From Paenibacillus silagei (lineage in GTDB: Bacteria > Bacillota > Bacilli > Paenibacillales > Paenibacillaceae), in the NCBI RefSeq assembly GCF_017874735.1, contig NZ_JAGGLV010000006.1:186001-250000 (forward strand): a stretch of 64,000 nt of DNA, in the 5' to 3' direction. Under the pieces are notes generated by a model. It saw nothing but the letters and a program-made list of their open reading frames with translations. It was not told the origin of the DNA and ran no database searches. Positions 43,240-51,878 of this stretch are shown piece after piece. Position 1 is the first letter of the stretch. The number at the start of each line of letters is the position of its first letter. The position numbers and the translations under genes were made by a program.

Positions 43240-45492
43240 ATGCGTAGTGAAACGGTCAACACGGATGTAACTGTGGTAGGCGGCGGACTGGCAGGGGTAT
43301 GCGCGGCGATTGCGGCAGCCCGTCTGGGCCAGCGTGTGGCGCTGATTAATAACCGTCCGGTGCTCGGCGGTAACTCCAGCAGTGAGGTGCGGGTATGGGT
43401 ATGCGGTGCAACCTCGCACGGTATCCACCGGTATGCCCGTGAAACGGGGATTATGGGCGAGCTGTTTGTGGAGAACCAGTACCGCAACAAAGACGGCAAT
43501 CCGTATCTCTGGGATATGGTTGTGCTTGAAGCGGTTAAGGCCGAGCCGAACATTCAGCTGTTTCTGAACACGGATGTTCATGAGGTCGATGCTTCCAAGG
43601 ATGCCAGCGGCCAGCGGAGCATCCGGTCCGTGACCGGGTGGATGATGGGGTCGGAGCGGAGAATTACTTTTGAAAGCGCGGTCTTTCTGGACTGTACGGG
43701 GGATGGCCTGGTAGGCTTTCTGGCAGGGGCAGAGTACCGGCTGGGCCGTGAAGCACGCGAAGAATATAATGAGGAATGGGCGCCGCTGGTCGCAGATGAT
43801 ATTACGCTCGGAAGCACACTGCTTTTCTATACCAAGGACGCAGGCCATCCGGTCAAATATATCGCTCCAGCCATGGCAAAGGATATTACACAAACCTCTA
43901 TTGCCGAGCGCCGCATCATCCGCAGCGGCGACAACGGCTGCGCCTACTGGTGGATCGAATTCGGCGGCGAGCAGGACACTGTTCATGACAATGAGGCCAT
44001 CCGCGACGAGCTGTGGTCTGTGATCTACGGGATCTGGGACTATATTAAGAACTCTGGCAAATTCGACGCGGACAACATGACGCTGGAATGGGTCGGCTCG
44101 ACTCCGGGCAAGCGGGAGTACCGCCGGTTCATTGGCGATTATGTCCTGAATCAGAATGATATCCTGGCCCAGCGCGAATTCCCGGACCGCGTTGCGTTCG
44201 GCGGCTGGTCCATTGACCTGCATCCGCCGCAGGGAGTGTACGCTACAGAGTCAGGCTCGAAGCATATGTATTCGGACGGCAGCTATCACATCCCGTTCCG
44301 TTCGCTGTATTCGGTGAACGTCAGCAATCTGCTGATGGCCGGCCGCGACATCAGCGCCTCGCATGTCGCGTTCGGCACGACCCGCGTCATGGCTACCTGC
44401 GCGGTCATCGGCGAAGCCGCCGGTATCGGCGCGGCACTCTGCGCCGCCAAGGGAATATCGCCGCGCGAACTGCATGCGGCCCACCTGAACGAGCTGCAGC
44501 AGACGATGCTGCGCCAGGATGCTTCCGTCCTCGGGCTACGCAACGAGGATGATGCCGATCTGGCGCTGAAGGCTGCGCTCAGCGCTTCCAGTGAGCGGAG
44601 CCGGTTCGGTGTGGAGCAATCCGCATTCAGCGTCCCGCTCACAGCGAACATCGGCATCACCGTTGCGGCCGATCCGGGGCTGGACGGAATTGAGCTGCTG
44701 ATCGATGCGGCCGAAGCCGCAGAGCTGACCGTCGAGCTATGGGAGACCGGACGGCCGGAGAATTATGTTCCCCATACGCTGGTTCAATCTGCATCAACTC
44801 CCGTTCAGGCTGGACCCGTGCAGTGGGTGAAGCTTCCGCTGCAATGGAAGCCGGAGTCACCGCGCAACGCGTTCCTGATCTTGAAGGCCAATCCTGCACT
44901 GTCGCTGCATATGGCGGATGAGCCCGCTTCAGGAATGCTCGCCTACGGGCATAGTGACACCCCCGCAGCCTCGCGGGATTTCGGCGAGAATCCGCCTGCA
45001 CAGCCCGTAGTGCAGTGGGACAAAAAGAAATTCGACCACAAAGCCCCGTGTCTCCGCCTGTCCGGGATAACGAGTGCCTTCGCTGCGGATAAAGTTATCG
45101 ACGGCTACCTCCGCCCGTACGGCGGTCCGCATATGTGGTCCTCTGACCGGATGGCCTCCGATCAGCCGGAATGGCTGGAGCTGGCCTGGAACGAGCCGGT
45201 AACTCTGCGCGAGGTTCACGTTACCTTCAACGACGATGTCAACGAGGACTTGATCAACCTGCATCATCATATTACGCCTTACGAAATCCTGCCAACACTC
45301 GTTAAGGAGTATCGTATTGAAGCTTACCTGGACGGCAAATGGACCTCAGTTGCCGGGGAACGTTACAACCACAAGCGCAAGCGGGTACACACGCTGAACG
45401 AAGCTGTGAGAGCCGATCGCCTTCGCGTGGTGGTGCTTGAGACCAACGGCAGTGAGTATGCGGAGATTATTGAGGTGCGGGTGTACGAGTAA
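43240..45492 (+). CDS. FAD-dependent oxidoreductase with C-terminal galactose-binding-like domain
   Basis: A 750-residue protein. The N-terminal dinucleotide fold is DVTVVGGGLAGVCAAIAAARLGQRVALINNRPVLGGNSSSEV (GxGGxG-type). A middle VSNLLMAGRDISASHVAFGTTRVMATCAVIGEAAG segment is the second FAD motif of the FAD_oxidored family. The C-terminal ~150 residues (SGITSAFAADKVIDGYLRPYGG, then EWLELAWNEPVTLREVHVTF) resemble an F5/8-type galactose-binding fold. Homologues are often annotated xanthan-lyase-like and occur beside rhamnogalacturonan genes; the substrate is unknown. AAAGGAGAGG precedes the ATG. Confidence 0.85.
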   Translation: MRSETVNTDVTVVGGGLAGVCAAIAAARLGQRVALINNRPVLGGNSSSEVRVWVCGATSHGIHRYARETGIMGELFVENQYRNKDGNPYLWDMVVLEAVKAEPNIQLFLNTDVHEVDASKDASGQRSIRSVTGWMMGSERRITFESAVFLDCTGDGLVGFLAGAEYRLGREAREEYNEEWAPLVADDITLGSTLLFYTKDAGHPVKYIAPAMAKDITQTSIAERRIIRSGDNGCAYWWIEFGGEQDTVHDNEAIRDELWSVIYGIWDYIKNSGKFDADNMTLEWVGSTPGKREYRRFIGDYVLNQNDILAQREFPDRVAFGGWSIDLHPPQGVYATESGSKHMYSDGSYHIPFRSLYSVNVSNLLMAGRDISASHVAFGTTRVMATCAVIGEAAGIGAALCAAKGISPRELHAAHLNELQQTMLRQDASVLGLRNEDDADLALKAALSASSERSRFGVEQSAFSVPLTANIGITVAADPGLDGIELLIDAAEAAELTVELWETGRPENYVPHTLVQSASTPVQAGPVQWVKLPLQWKPESPRNAFLILKANPALSLHMADEPASGMLAYGHSDTPAASRDFGENPPAQPVVQWDKKKFDHKAPCLRLSGITSAFAADKVIDGYLRPYGGPHMWSSDRMASDQPEWLELAWNEPVTLREVHVTFNDDVNEDLINLHHHITPYEILPTLVKEYRIEAYLDGKWTSVAGERYNHKRKRVHTLNEAVRADRLRVVVLETNGSEYAEIIEVRVYE

Positions 45493-45511
45493 CCAGCTTC
45501 GGGGAACAAGT

Positions 45512-45562
45512 GAAAAAAAGCCTAATCCTTTGGCGTAAATGCTCAAGGATTAGGCTTTTTGC
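45512..45562. terminator. Bidirectional terminator
   Basis: AAAAAGCCTAATCCTT pairs with AAGGATTAGGCTTTTT, so each strand ends in a T-run. It separates the convergent FAD oxidoreductase and GH88/105 genes. Confidence 0.85.
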
Positions 45563-45565
45563 CGT

Positions 45566-46681
45566 TTAGTTTAACGCTTCATATAAAGCAATAAGAGCCA
45601 AAGACTGTCCGTAGGCCATAGGTCTGAGAGCAATGTTCTTGTAATGCTCCTTATCCATTCCCATACCGGTTCCGGCCGACACATTCAGCACGGTTCCGTC
45701 TCCGCTTACATTTTGACATACTGCCTGAATGGCATTGTCTGCCGCAGTCTGATAGGAGGCATCCAGAATACCGGACTTGATGCCTTTGATCATCCCTGCG
45801 GCAATTGCGGCCGACCCGGATACCTCTTCATAGCTGGATGGGTCCTGCAGGACGGTATGCCACAGACCGGAGGCTGCCTGGAGGGATACCAGGGCATTGA
45901 CCTGAGCCGTATACGTATCAATCAGAAACCGCCGGAGCCCCGGGCTAATCGAACCCTGGCAGGCTTCCAGGTAATCAACGATGCCATACGTGAACCAGGA
46001 ATTACCGCGGCACCAGAAGATGCTGCCGAAATTATCATTGCGTTCGAAGCTCCAGCCGTGGAAGAACAGGCCGGTATGCTTGTCGAACAAATATTTGATA
46101 TGCAGCAGAATCTGGTGTTCAGCCTCATGCGCCCACTCCGGCCGGTTAAACTTGCGCCCCGCCTGATTCAGAAACAGAACCGCCATAAAAAGCGTATCAA
46201 TCCATAACTGTCCATTGTGCAGGTGAATTCCATCCCGGTTGCCGATGGCAGTGACCGTATGCTGAAAGCCGCCTTCTTTCGTTTTGGGCAGCTCATGGAT
46301 GAGCCAATCCGCATGCTCCCGGCATAGCTCCTCCAGTTCGCTGGAAGGCTCAAGCTGATCCAGAAGCAGCACCAGAGGCAGATAAGGAGCGGTTGTATTA
46401 ATGTTTTTGGAAGGCAGGCCTGCCTCCAGGTTACGGGAAACCCAATTCCGGAAAAATTCCATATAGCGCGTATCGCCATAATACTTTTGCAGCTTGTACA
46501 GACCATAAAGACCTACGCCCTGAGGCCAATCCCATTCTTCAATGCCGAAATCCCGTTGCACAATCCCTACTCTGGTATCGGCCTGAACCACAGTTTTATC
46601 CTTTTCATAGTCGCTGCCGCCCAGGTTCATAAGCCTGTCTACGACCAGCCCGATCTTCTCAAGCAATAGTTCATTTGTCAT
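45566..46681 (-). CDS. GH88/GH105 unsaturated glucuronyl/rhamnogalacturonyl hydrolase
   Basis: A 371-residue intracellular (alpha/alpha)6 hydrolase. Family segments are EEWDWPQGVGLYGLYKLQKYYGD, LHNGQLWIDTLFMAVLFLNQAG with the conserved Asp, HKHTGLFFHGWSF-like, GSIFWCRGNSWFTYGIVDYLE and SGSAAIAAGMIKGI. It shares the W-[IL]-D-x-L-[FY]-M-A motif with the GH105 at 33570. It follows the GH2 gene by 34 bases and is probably its operon partner. AAGGAG lies upstream of the ATG. Confidence 0.9.
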   Translation of the reverse strand: MTNELLLEKIGLVVDRLMNLGGSDYEKDKTVVQADTRVGIVQRDFGIEEWDWPQGVGLYGLYKLQKYYGDTRYMEFFRNWVSRNLEAGLPSKNINTTAPYLPLVLLLDQLEPSSELEELCREHADWLIHELPKTKEGGFQHTVTAIGNRDGIHLHNGQLWIDTLFMAVLFLNQAGRKFNRPEWAHEAEHQILLHIKYLFDKHTGLFFHGWSFERNDNFGSIFWCRGNSWFTYGIVDYLEACQGSISPGLRRFLIDTYTAQVNALVSLQAASGLWHTVLQDPSSYEEVSGSAAIAAGMIKGIKSGILDASYQTAADNAIQAVCQNVSGDGTVLNVSAGTGMGMDKEHYKNIALRPMAYGQSLALIALYEALN

Positions 46682-46715
46682 CGATTATCAGCTCCTTATT
46701 ATTCCTTAGGTCCGC

Positions 46716-48512
46716 TTAAATGGTCCGCAGATGCCACTGATCATTAATTTCTTTAATTAACGCCAGATCGCATTTGGGTGTCCGGTCATAGGCAACCAGG
46801 CCGTTAATCTCCTGTTCCACATCCGTTAACTGTGTATAACAATATCCATAAATAATCTTGGACGCGTATACCGCCTTCATGATTCTTCCGTATTCCTGAA
46901 CAAGATCCTCTGCAGATTGTGCACTGGTATATCCCCAGCCGTCGTCAGCGCCAGCCTTGTAGCTTATACCACCGAATTCAGTCAACAAGATCGGCTCGCC
47001 CCGATGCTCATAACCGTCTGCATATACACTGCGGGCCGATGGCTTAGAAGCAAGCATCGTATCTTTTGTAGAAAGAATCCGCTTGAACTCTTCATACTTA
47101 TCGGGCTCATCTGCTCTGCCGTGCTGATAATTGTGTACCGCACAGATGTCAGTCATCGTCATTTCCCATCCGTCATTCGATATCACTAACCGGGTATTAT
47201 CCAATGAATGAATCAGACTATACATGGCTACGCTGTGATACTGCTGCTGCTTATCCGATTTCACCAGCGGAATCCCCCAGCTCTCGTTAAGCGGGACCCA
47301 GGCCACAATCGAGGGATGATTGAAGTCACGGTCAATAATCTCAATCCATTCTTTGGTTAACCGGGCTACAGCATCATTATTGTAAGAGGCGTTCGCCGCA
47401 CATTCTCCCCATACCAGGAACCCAATCCGGTCAGCCCAGTATAAAAACCGCGGGTCCTCGACCTTCTGATGCTTACGGCAGCCGTTGAATCCTAATTCTT
47501 TGGCTAATTCAATATCCTTCTTCAGATGCTCATCCGTTGGCGCTGTAAGCAATCCTTCCTGCCAATACCCCTGGTCCAGTACAAGCTTCTGGTAATACGG
47601 TTTGTTATTCAGGTAGACCATACCATTCTCTGTATGAACCTTCCGCATGCCGAAATACGACTCTATCGAATCGACCTCAACCCCGTGATCGTACAGCTTC
47701 ATTTCCACATCGAACAAATTAGGAGCTTCCGGGCTCCATGTCCAGCCGGCGCGGTGAAAGTTTGTGCGGAATATTTTTAAGCCAAACAGATCTACCATTC
47801 TGCGTGTTATAGGCTGTAACAATCGTATCCGGTCCTGAATCACAAGTGCTCCGCCAAAGGAAATACGAAGCTCCAAATCTAATTCTTCTGATCCATGTCC
47901 CTCCGATTTAACCTCTATCCCAACACTCCCTTGGTCCAAATCCGGCGTAAACTTCACCTGCTGAATATGCACAGGGTTGACCGCCTCCAGCCACACAGTC
48001 TGCCAAATCCCGCTCGTGCGCGTATACCAGATGCTTTCGGGCTGCTCTAACCAGAACTGTTTGCCCCGGGGTATGGTCTCGTCTGTTGATGGGTCCTCCA
48101 CGTGAACCGTTATCTGTTCCTCCTGTCCGGTTAAGGCATGGGTAATATCAAACGAAAATGAAGTGTGTCCGCCCTCATGCATCCCGATATATTGACCATT
48201 CACATACACCCAAGCTCTATAATCTACCGCTCCAAAATGTAATATCACCCGCTTCTGATACCAGTCCGGATCGAGTGTGAAATTGCGTTTATACCAGACA
48301 TAGTCATGAAACGTGGTATCGTGTATTCCGCTGGCAGGGGTCTGAAAAGCAAAAGGAACCTGAATGGTCTGACTGAAATTCTCACCTGGATCAAACCATC
48401 GCTGTGCAGCTCCCTCATTCCTGTCATCAAATTCAAATTGCCAGGTTCCATTTAAATTAAGCCATGCGTCTCTGACGAACTGCGGACGCGGATATTCCAT
48501 CCTGTGTGTCAT
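46716..48512 (-). CDS. GH2 family glycosidase (beta-galactosidase/beta-glucuronidase type)
   Basis: A 598-residue enzyme, short for GH2 because the large C-terminal domains of LacZ are absent. The sugar-binding domain (~1-180: YPRPQFVRDAWLNLNGTWQFEFDD, then WYKRNFTL and HFGAVDYRAWVYVNGQYIGMHEGGHTSF) is followed by the immunoglobulin-like domain and TIM barrel. The acid/base is Glu410 in HPSIVAWVPLNESWG; the nucleophile is Glu512 in PILLTEFGGISY. The sugar cannot be fixed by eye. Its operon partner removes unsaturated uronates, pointing to plant-polysaccharide side chains. It is divergent from the ArsR gene. Confidence 0.9.
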   Translation of the reverse strand: MTHRMEYPRPQFVRDAWLNLNGTWQFEFDDRNEGAAQRWFDPGENFSQTIQVPFAFQTPASGIHDTTFHDYVWYKRNFTLDPDWYQKRVILHFGAVDYRAWVYVNGQYIGMHEGGHTSFSFDITHALTGQEEQITVHVEDPSTDETIPRGKQFWLEQPESIWYTRTSGIWQTVWLEAVNPVHIQQVKFTPDLDQGSVGIEVKSEGHGSEELDLELRISFGGALVIQDRIRLLQPITRRMVDLFGLKIFRTNFHRAGWTWSPEAPNLFDVEMKLYDHGVEVDSIESYFGMRKVHTENGMVYLNNKPYYQKLVLDQGYWQEGLLTAPTDEHLKKDIELAKELGFNGCRKHQKVEDPRFLYWADRIGFLVWGECAANASYNNDAVARLTKEWIEIIDRDFNHPSIVAWVPLNESWGIPLVKSDKQQQYHSVAMYSLIHSLDNTRLVISNDGWEMTMTDICAVHNYQHGRADEPDKYEEFKRILSTKDTMLASKPSARSVYADGYEHRGEPILLTEFGGISYKAGADDGWGYTSAQSAEDLVQEYGRIMKAVYASKIIYGYCYTQLTDVEQEINGLVAYDRTPKCDLALIKEINDQWHLRTI

Positions 48513-48549
48513 TTAGCTTCAGCTCCCATCTTAGTAGTCTACAACAATA

Positions 48550-48726
48550 AAAGTTAACTTTTTGTAGTTTAGATAGTAAATCTTCCTCGCGGGCAAGCAA
48601 ATACTACCATGATGAAAGCGTTCTTTCAAGCTTATATCAGCGGTATCTGTGATTTTCAACTTTGTGGTATACAAAATAAAATCACCGCTTTAACAGAGTT
48701 ATTATTGTTAACTAAAAAGTTAACAA
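48550..48726. promoter_or_regulatory. ArsR-type operator dyads between GH2 and arsR
   Basis: AAGTTAACTT (48551-48560) is a perfect palindrome next to the GH2 start. TTGTTAACT (48705-48713) and AGTTAACAA (48718-48726) form a 9-bp dyad with a four-base A loop just before the TATACT box of the ArsR gene (~48732). The shared GTTAACT core on both sides suggests one repressor controls both genes. Confidence 0.6.
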
Positions 48727-48783
48727 TATGTTATACTATTCAACAATCGGCGGAAGCCACAGATATGACAAGGAGGTATAATT

Positions 48784-49701
48784 ATGTTCTTAGAACTCGA
48801 CGATCATGGTATTTCTGTTTTGAAGGCATTGGCATCTGATACAAGAGCTTCGATGCTTAGACTATTGTTACATACACCGCTTACTGTCAGTGAGCTGGCC
48901 GCAAAACTTAACTTAAGCAAAGCGATCGTCTCACGCCATATCCGGTTACTGGAGGACGCCAAGCTCATCAAGCTCCAGGACAACCTGGAGGCTACCGATA
49001 GCCGAAAGAAGAATTTCATTGTTGCGGTAGATCATGTTGCCCTCAACTTACCGCAAAAGCTCCATCTTCCTTTTAAAGTCATTACGAATGAAATCAAGCT
49101 GGGATACTATTCTAATTTCTCAGTCACCCCTACCTGCGGATTAGCCAGCCAGGCGAAAATTATCGGCAAGTTAGATGATCAACGGACCTTCGTCTCCAAT
49201 GACCGGATCGAAGCATCCTTACTTTGGTTTGCCGAAGGCTTCGTTGAATATATGATTCCGAATGATTTCAACCATAATTTCACGGCAGAATTATTAGAGT
49301 TATCCTTAGAGCTCTCTTCAGAGTTTCCTGGCTCCAACAATAATTGGCCCAGTGATATCGCTTTTTATATCAACGATGTTTTTTTAGGCACCTGGACGGC
49401 TCCGGGGAATTTCTCAGATGTGCGCGGGAAATTAACACCAAACTGGTGGGATAACGAACTAAGCCAGTATGGCCTTTTGAAACATTTAAGAGTCACCAAG
49501 AAAGATACGGGAATAGACGGTCAAAAAATATCATCGGTTACACTCGCCCAATTAAAAATTGAAGATTCCCCCTTCATCAAGCTAAGGATTGGTATTGACG
49601 GGAATTCTAAGAACAAAGGCGGACTTACCATCTTCGGGGAGCACTTTGGAAACTATCCGCAGAATATTCTGCTTAAACTATTTTACACAGAAGCGGAATA
49701 A
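48784..49701 (+). CDS. ArsR family regulator with long C-terminal domain
   Basis: A 305-residue protein. The N-terminal winged helix (~1-85) is clear: LKALASDTRASMLRLLLHTPLTVSELAAKLNLSKAIVSRHIRLLEDAKLI. The remaining ~215 residues are much longer than in metal-sensing ArsR proteins and carry no cysteine metal site. They may form a beta-rich carbohydrate- or ligand-binding domain (TCGLASQAKIIGKLDDQRTF, then WPSDIAFYINDVFLGTWTAPG). It is divergent from GH2-GH88 and flanked by GTTAACT dyads, so it is probably their repressor. AAGGAGG lies seven bases before the ATG. Confidence 0.82.
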   Translation: MFLELDDHGISVLKALASDTRASMLRLLLHTPLTVSELAAKLNLSKAIVSRHIRLLEDAKLIKLQDNLEATDSRKKNFIVAVDHVALNLPQKLHLPFKVITNEIKLGYYSNFSVTPTCGLASQAKIIGKLDDQRTFVSNDRIEASLLWFAEGFVEYMIPNDFNHNFTAELLELSLELSSEFPGSNNNWPSDIAFYINDVFLGTWTAPGNFSDVRGKLTPNWWDNELSQYGLLKHLRVTKKDTGIDGQKISSVTLAQLKIEDSPFIKLRIGIDGNSKNKGGLTIFGEHFGNYPQNILLKLFYTEAE

Positions 49702-49749
49702 GGGATATTTAGGCTGGGGTTCGAATCTCCAAGGGGTTTACGCAAAAAG

Positions 49750-49792
49750 GCTCTCCATAAACGATGCAGGATCGTTTATGGAGAGCTTTTTT
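49750..49792 (+). terminator. Terminator of the arsR gene
   Basis: GCTCTCCATAAACGAT pairs perfectly with ATCGTTTATGGAGAGC (five-base loop), followed by TTTTTT. Confidence 0.88.
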
Positions 49793-49845
49793 ATGGATCA
49801 TATTCTGCTACAATTTAAGGACAAACCTAACTGGAGGTGCCAGCC

Positions 49846-49965
49846 GTGCAATGGGAAGAGGTTCGTAGGATTTATCCCAATCAATACGTCAAGCTGCAAA
49901 TCCTTGCAGCACATACCGAAGGCCACACCAAGTAGGTTGATGAAGTCGCACTGATTCGTGCTATT
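49846..49965 (+). pseudogene. Nonsense-mutated small gene relic
   Basis: GTG at 49846 lies after GGAGG and opens VQWEEVRRIYPNQYVKLQIL, then AAHTEGHTK, then TAG at 49933. Beyond the stop the same frame continues VDEVALIRAIP, which reads as the natural sequel, so a single-codon change (for example TAT/TAC to TAG) seems to have broken it. The rest of the gene is lost. I do not know the function of the intact family. Confidence 0.6.
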
Positions 49966-50035
49966 CCTATGTTTATTACTATAATTAGTCAACCATAATT
50001 TATTCATTATCAGTAATGAATTCACCTTTTAACTA

Positions 50036-51031
50036 TTAGGCTTTGAACAAGTATGCTAGTGAAGATGTCCAGATTGATCGTACTATTTTTTCTGGAGTAT
50101 CAGTTTCATCTTTGCTAGAAAAACTAAGTGTCAGTTTTAGTTTCATCTCGTTATTTCGGTTAACATCAACACTTATAATTTCGTTCATTGAATTGTCCGA
50201 TCTCACATTTATATGATTACCGTAGCTCAGACAAATCGAATTTGAATCATACATTAATCCACCAATCCAAATTTTAACTCCCGCTATTTGATTCCCGTAT
50301 AAGTACAGAAGGAATAACTTTTTCTGGGTATCAATTTGCTCATTGCTAAACTCAAATCCAGAGTATTCCGTGCTCATTTGAGCAAAAAGCTGTTCAAATA
50401 AACTACAAATCTCAATATAACTTTGGCCAATAAATTTCTTTTTATCGAGATCGCTAACCTTATGAGCACTAGGTAAATCCAAATCATGAAAAACATTTTT
50501 GTTAGTCGAAACTTCTCGCACCTGAGTATTATTGGGCAGCACTTCACCAAAATGAGGAATATTGCCTAATGGCGCTTTTTCAAATCTTCCTTTCTTATAT
50601 ATACGGCGGATTAGTTCATCTAATTTAACGTTATATTCTGAATCCTGACTAAAGTTAATGGCATAGTAATCACGTAAATGATACGGAAAAACGGATGTAT
50701 AGTCCCCTTCACGCATAACAAATATAAACTTATCAGGTTCTGTTCTTAAAGCAGGTAACGACAACATGGTTTCAAATCCAACTCCGCCTTGAAAATCATC
50801 TGCTCTCTGAGCGTACGAACTTGTGAGTACGACAATGACATAATCATTATCCCTTATTGCATTAATCATCATCTTATTTAAATTTACCGTTTTATCTTGA
50901 ACTTCAAATTGATCGCACGTGGCATCCACACCGCCCTGTGATCGCAAATCATTTACAAGGCTTCTAATCCATTGTTCATGAGCAGGACCGTCCCAACTGT
51001 AACTAATGAAGGCGGTGTACCTTTTGTCCAA
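50036..51031 (-). CDS. SEFIR (TIR-like) domain protein
   Basis: A 331-residue protein. Residues ~1-150 form a SEFIR/TIR-like domain: RYTAFISYSWDGPAHEQWIRSLVNDLRSQGGVDATCDQF (box 1 and box 2), then NDYVIVVLTSSYAQRADDFQGGVGFETML. The remaining ~180 residues are not recognised and contain no transmembrane segment. Bacterial SEFIR and TIR proteins are often NAD-degrading or signalling effectors in anti-phage defence; that role is inferred, not shown. I chose the TTG at 51031, eight bases after AAAGGGG; an ATG eight codons upstream has no site. The gene is AT-rich and stands alone on this strand. Confidence 0.75.
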   Translation of the reverse strand: MDKRYTAFISYSWDGPAHEQWIRSLVNDLRSQGGVDATCDQFEVQDKTVNLNKMMINAIRDNDYVIVVLTSSYAQRADDFQGGVGFETMLSLPALRTEPDKFIFVMREGDYTSVFPYHLRDYYAINFSQDSEYNVKLDELIRRIYKKGRFEKAPLGNIPHFGEVLPNNTQVREVSTNKNVFHDLDLPSAHKVSDLDKKKFIGQSYIEICSLFEQLFAQMSTEYSGFEFSNEQIDTQKKLFLLYLYGNQIAGVKIWIGGLMYDSNSICLSYGNHINVRSDNSMNEIISVDVNRNNEMKLKLTLSFSSKDETDTPEKIVRSIWTSSLAYLFKA

Positions 51032-51227
51032 TTTTCTCGCCCCTTTAAATTTCATAACATATTGCGATTATAGAACGTAAGTTCCTAATCAACAAGCTAG
51101 TTTCAATTATAAATCAACTTCTTGAGTGACGCATTAGGAAATAATCAAGTATTGTTGAGCTTCTAATGGTCATACTTAAGAAATACAACTCCCTTATGTT
51201 ATAATGAGCAAAAAGGAAGGTGATCTC

Positions 51228-51527
51228 ATGTCCATTTCCAAGGAACAATTGGAGCAGAGCTTTCAGGGCAAATCTTATGTTGAACTTAAAGATCTGGTGC
51301 AATTGATCGAGGAAAATTTCGGATTTAATGTTACGCTTCAGAGGAAAGATGAACCTGAATTTACTGATGAACAGAAGAAAAGAATGACATCCGTCATATT
51401 CAAAGATGAGGATGTTCTGTCTCAACTTCGACAAGCTCAGAGAGACCGTGAGAACGGAATTTCCACATACAGTAACAGTGAAGATGAATTTGCACAATTA
51501 CTGAAAGAGATCCAGAATGAACAATGA
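51228..51527 (+). CDS. Putative antitoxin of a RelE/ParE-type pair
   Basis: A 99-residue acidic, helical protein with no recognised family. It starts MSISKEQLEQSFQGKSYVEL and ends in a polar tail (EDEFAQLLKEIQNEQ) typical of antitoxins that neutralise by a flexible C-terminus. It overlaps the next gene by 11 bases, the usual order antitoxin then toxin. AAGGTGATCTC precedes the ATG. The assignment rests on gene order and the partner's fold. Confidence 0.6.
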   Translation: MSISKEQLEQSFQGKSYVELKDLVQLIEENFGFNVTLQRKDEPEFTDEQKKRMTSVIFKDEDVLSQLRQAQRDRENGISTYSNSEDEFAQLLKEIQNEQ

Positions 51528-51840
51528 CCGCTACAATGTTCTGTGGACCACATATGCGCGTGTAGCTCTTGCCCGTATGGGGAGGTTCAAAGTGAATCCA
51601 ACAAACGTTTTTAAGCGTTCTATAGACATTTTGACTGATGAACCTAATTACAAAGCTGATGGAGTTTCTGACTTCCCTGGTTTTGAGTTTAACGGATACT
51701 TCTGGGTACTAATCGGTAATGTGATCATTATATATAGAGTTGATGAGGATCTTCGTGAAGTGTATGTGGATGCTTGTTATTTTGCTAATACTGGAATGTC
51801 TCATTATGTATTTTGGGGAATTGATCCAGATGGAGAATAG
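51517..51840 (+). CDS. Putative RelE/ParE-like toxin
   Basis: A 107-residue protein. The pattern is that of the RelE/ParE fold: an N-terminal helix (YARVALARMGRFKVNPTNVFKRSIDIL) then a beta-sheet (FEFNGYFWVLIGNVIIIYRVDEDLREVYVDACYF). The catalytic residues vary widely in this fold and cannot be fixed here. It starts inside the antitoxin gene and its stop codon lies within the terminator stem. Its target (mRNA or gyrase in known relatives) is unknown. Confidence 0.6.
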   Translation: MNNDRYNVLWTTYARVALARMGRFKVNPTNVFKRSIDILTDEPNYKADGVSDFPGFEFNGYFWVLIGNVIIIYRVDEDLREVYVDACYFANTGMSHYVFWGIDPDGE

Positions 51841-51875
51841 CCTAACCCATGGAAGCATGGATTAGGCTATTTTTT
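51836..51875 (+). terminator. Terminator of the toxin-antitoxin pair
   Basis: AATAGCCTAACCCATG pairs with CATGGATTAGGCTATT (one mismatch), followed by TTTTTG. The stem begins over the toxin stop codon. Confidence 0.85.
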
Positions 51876-51878
51876 GTC

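Noticed and set aside
43234..44223. 329-codon frame opposite the FAD oxidoreductase gene
   Set aside because: The plus-strand protein has clear FAD motifs and a ribosome site.
51114..51497. 127-codon minus-strand frame over the antitoxin gene
   Set aside because: The plus strand has a ribosome site, start, overlap with the toxin gene and a terminator.
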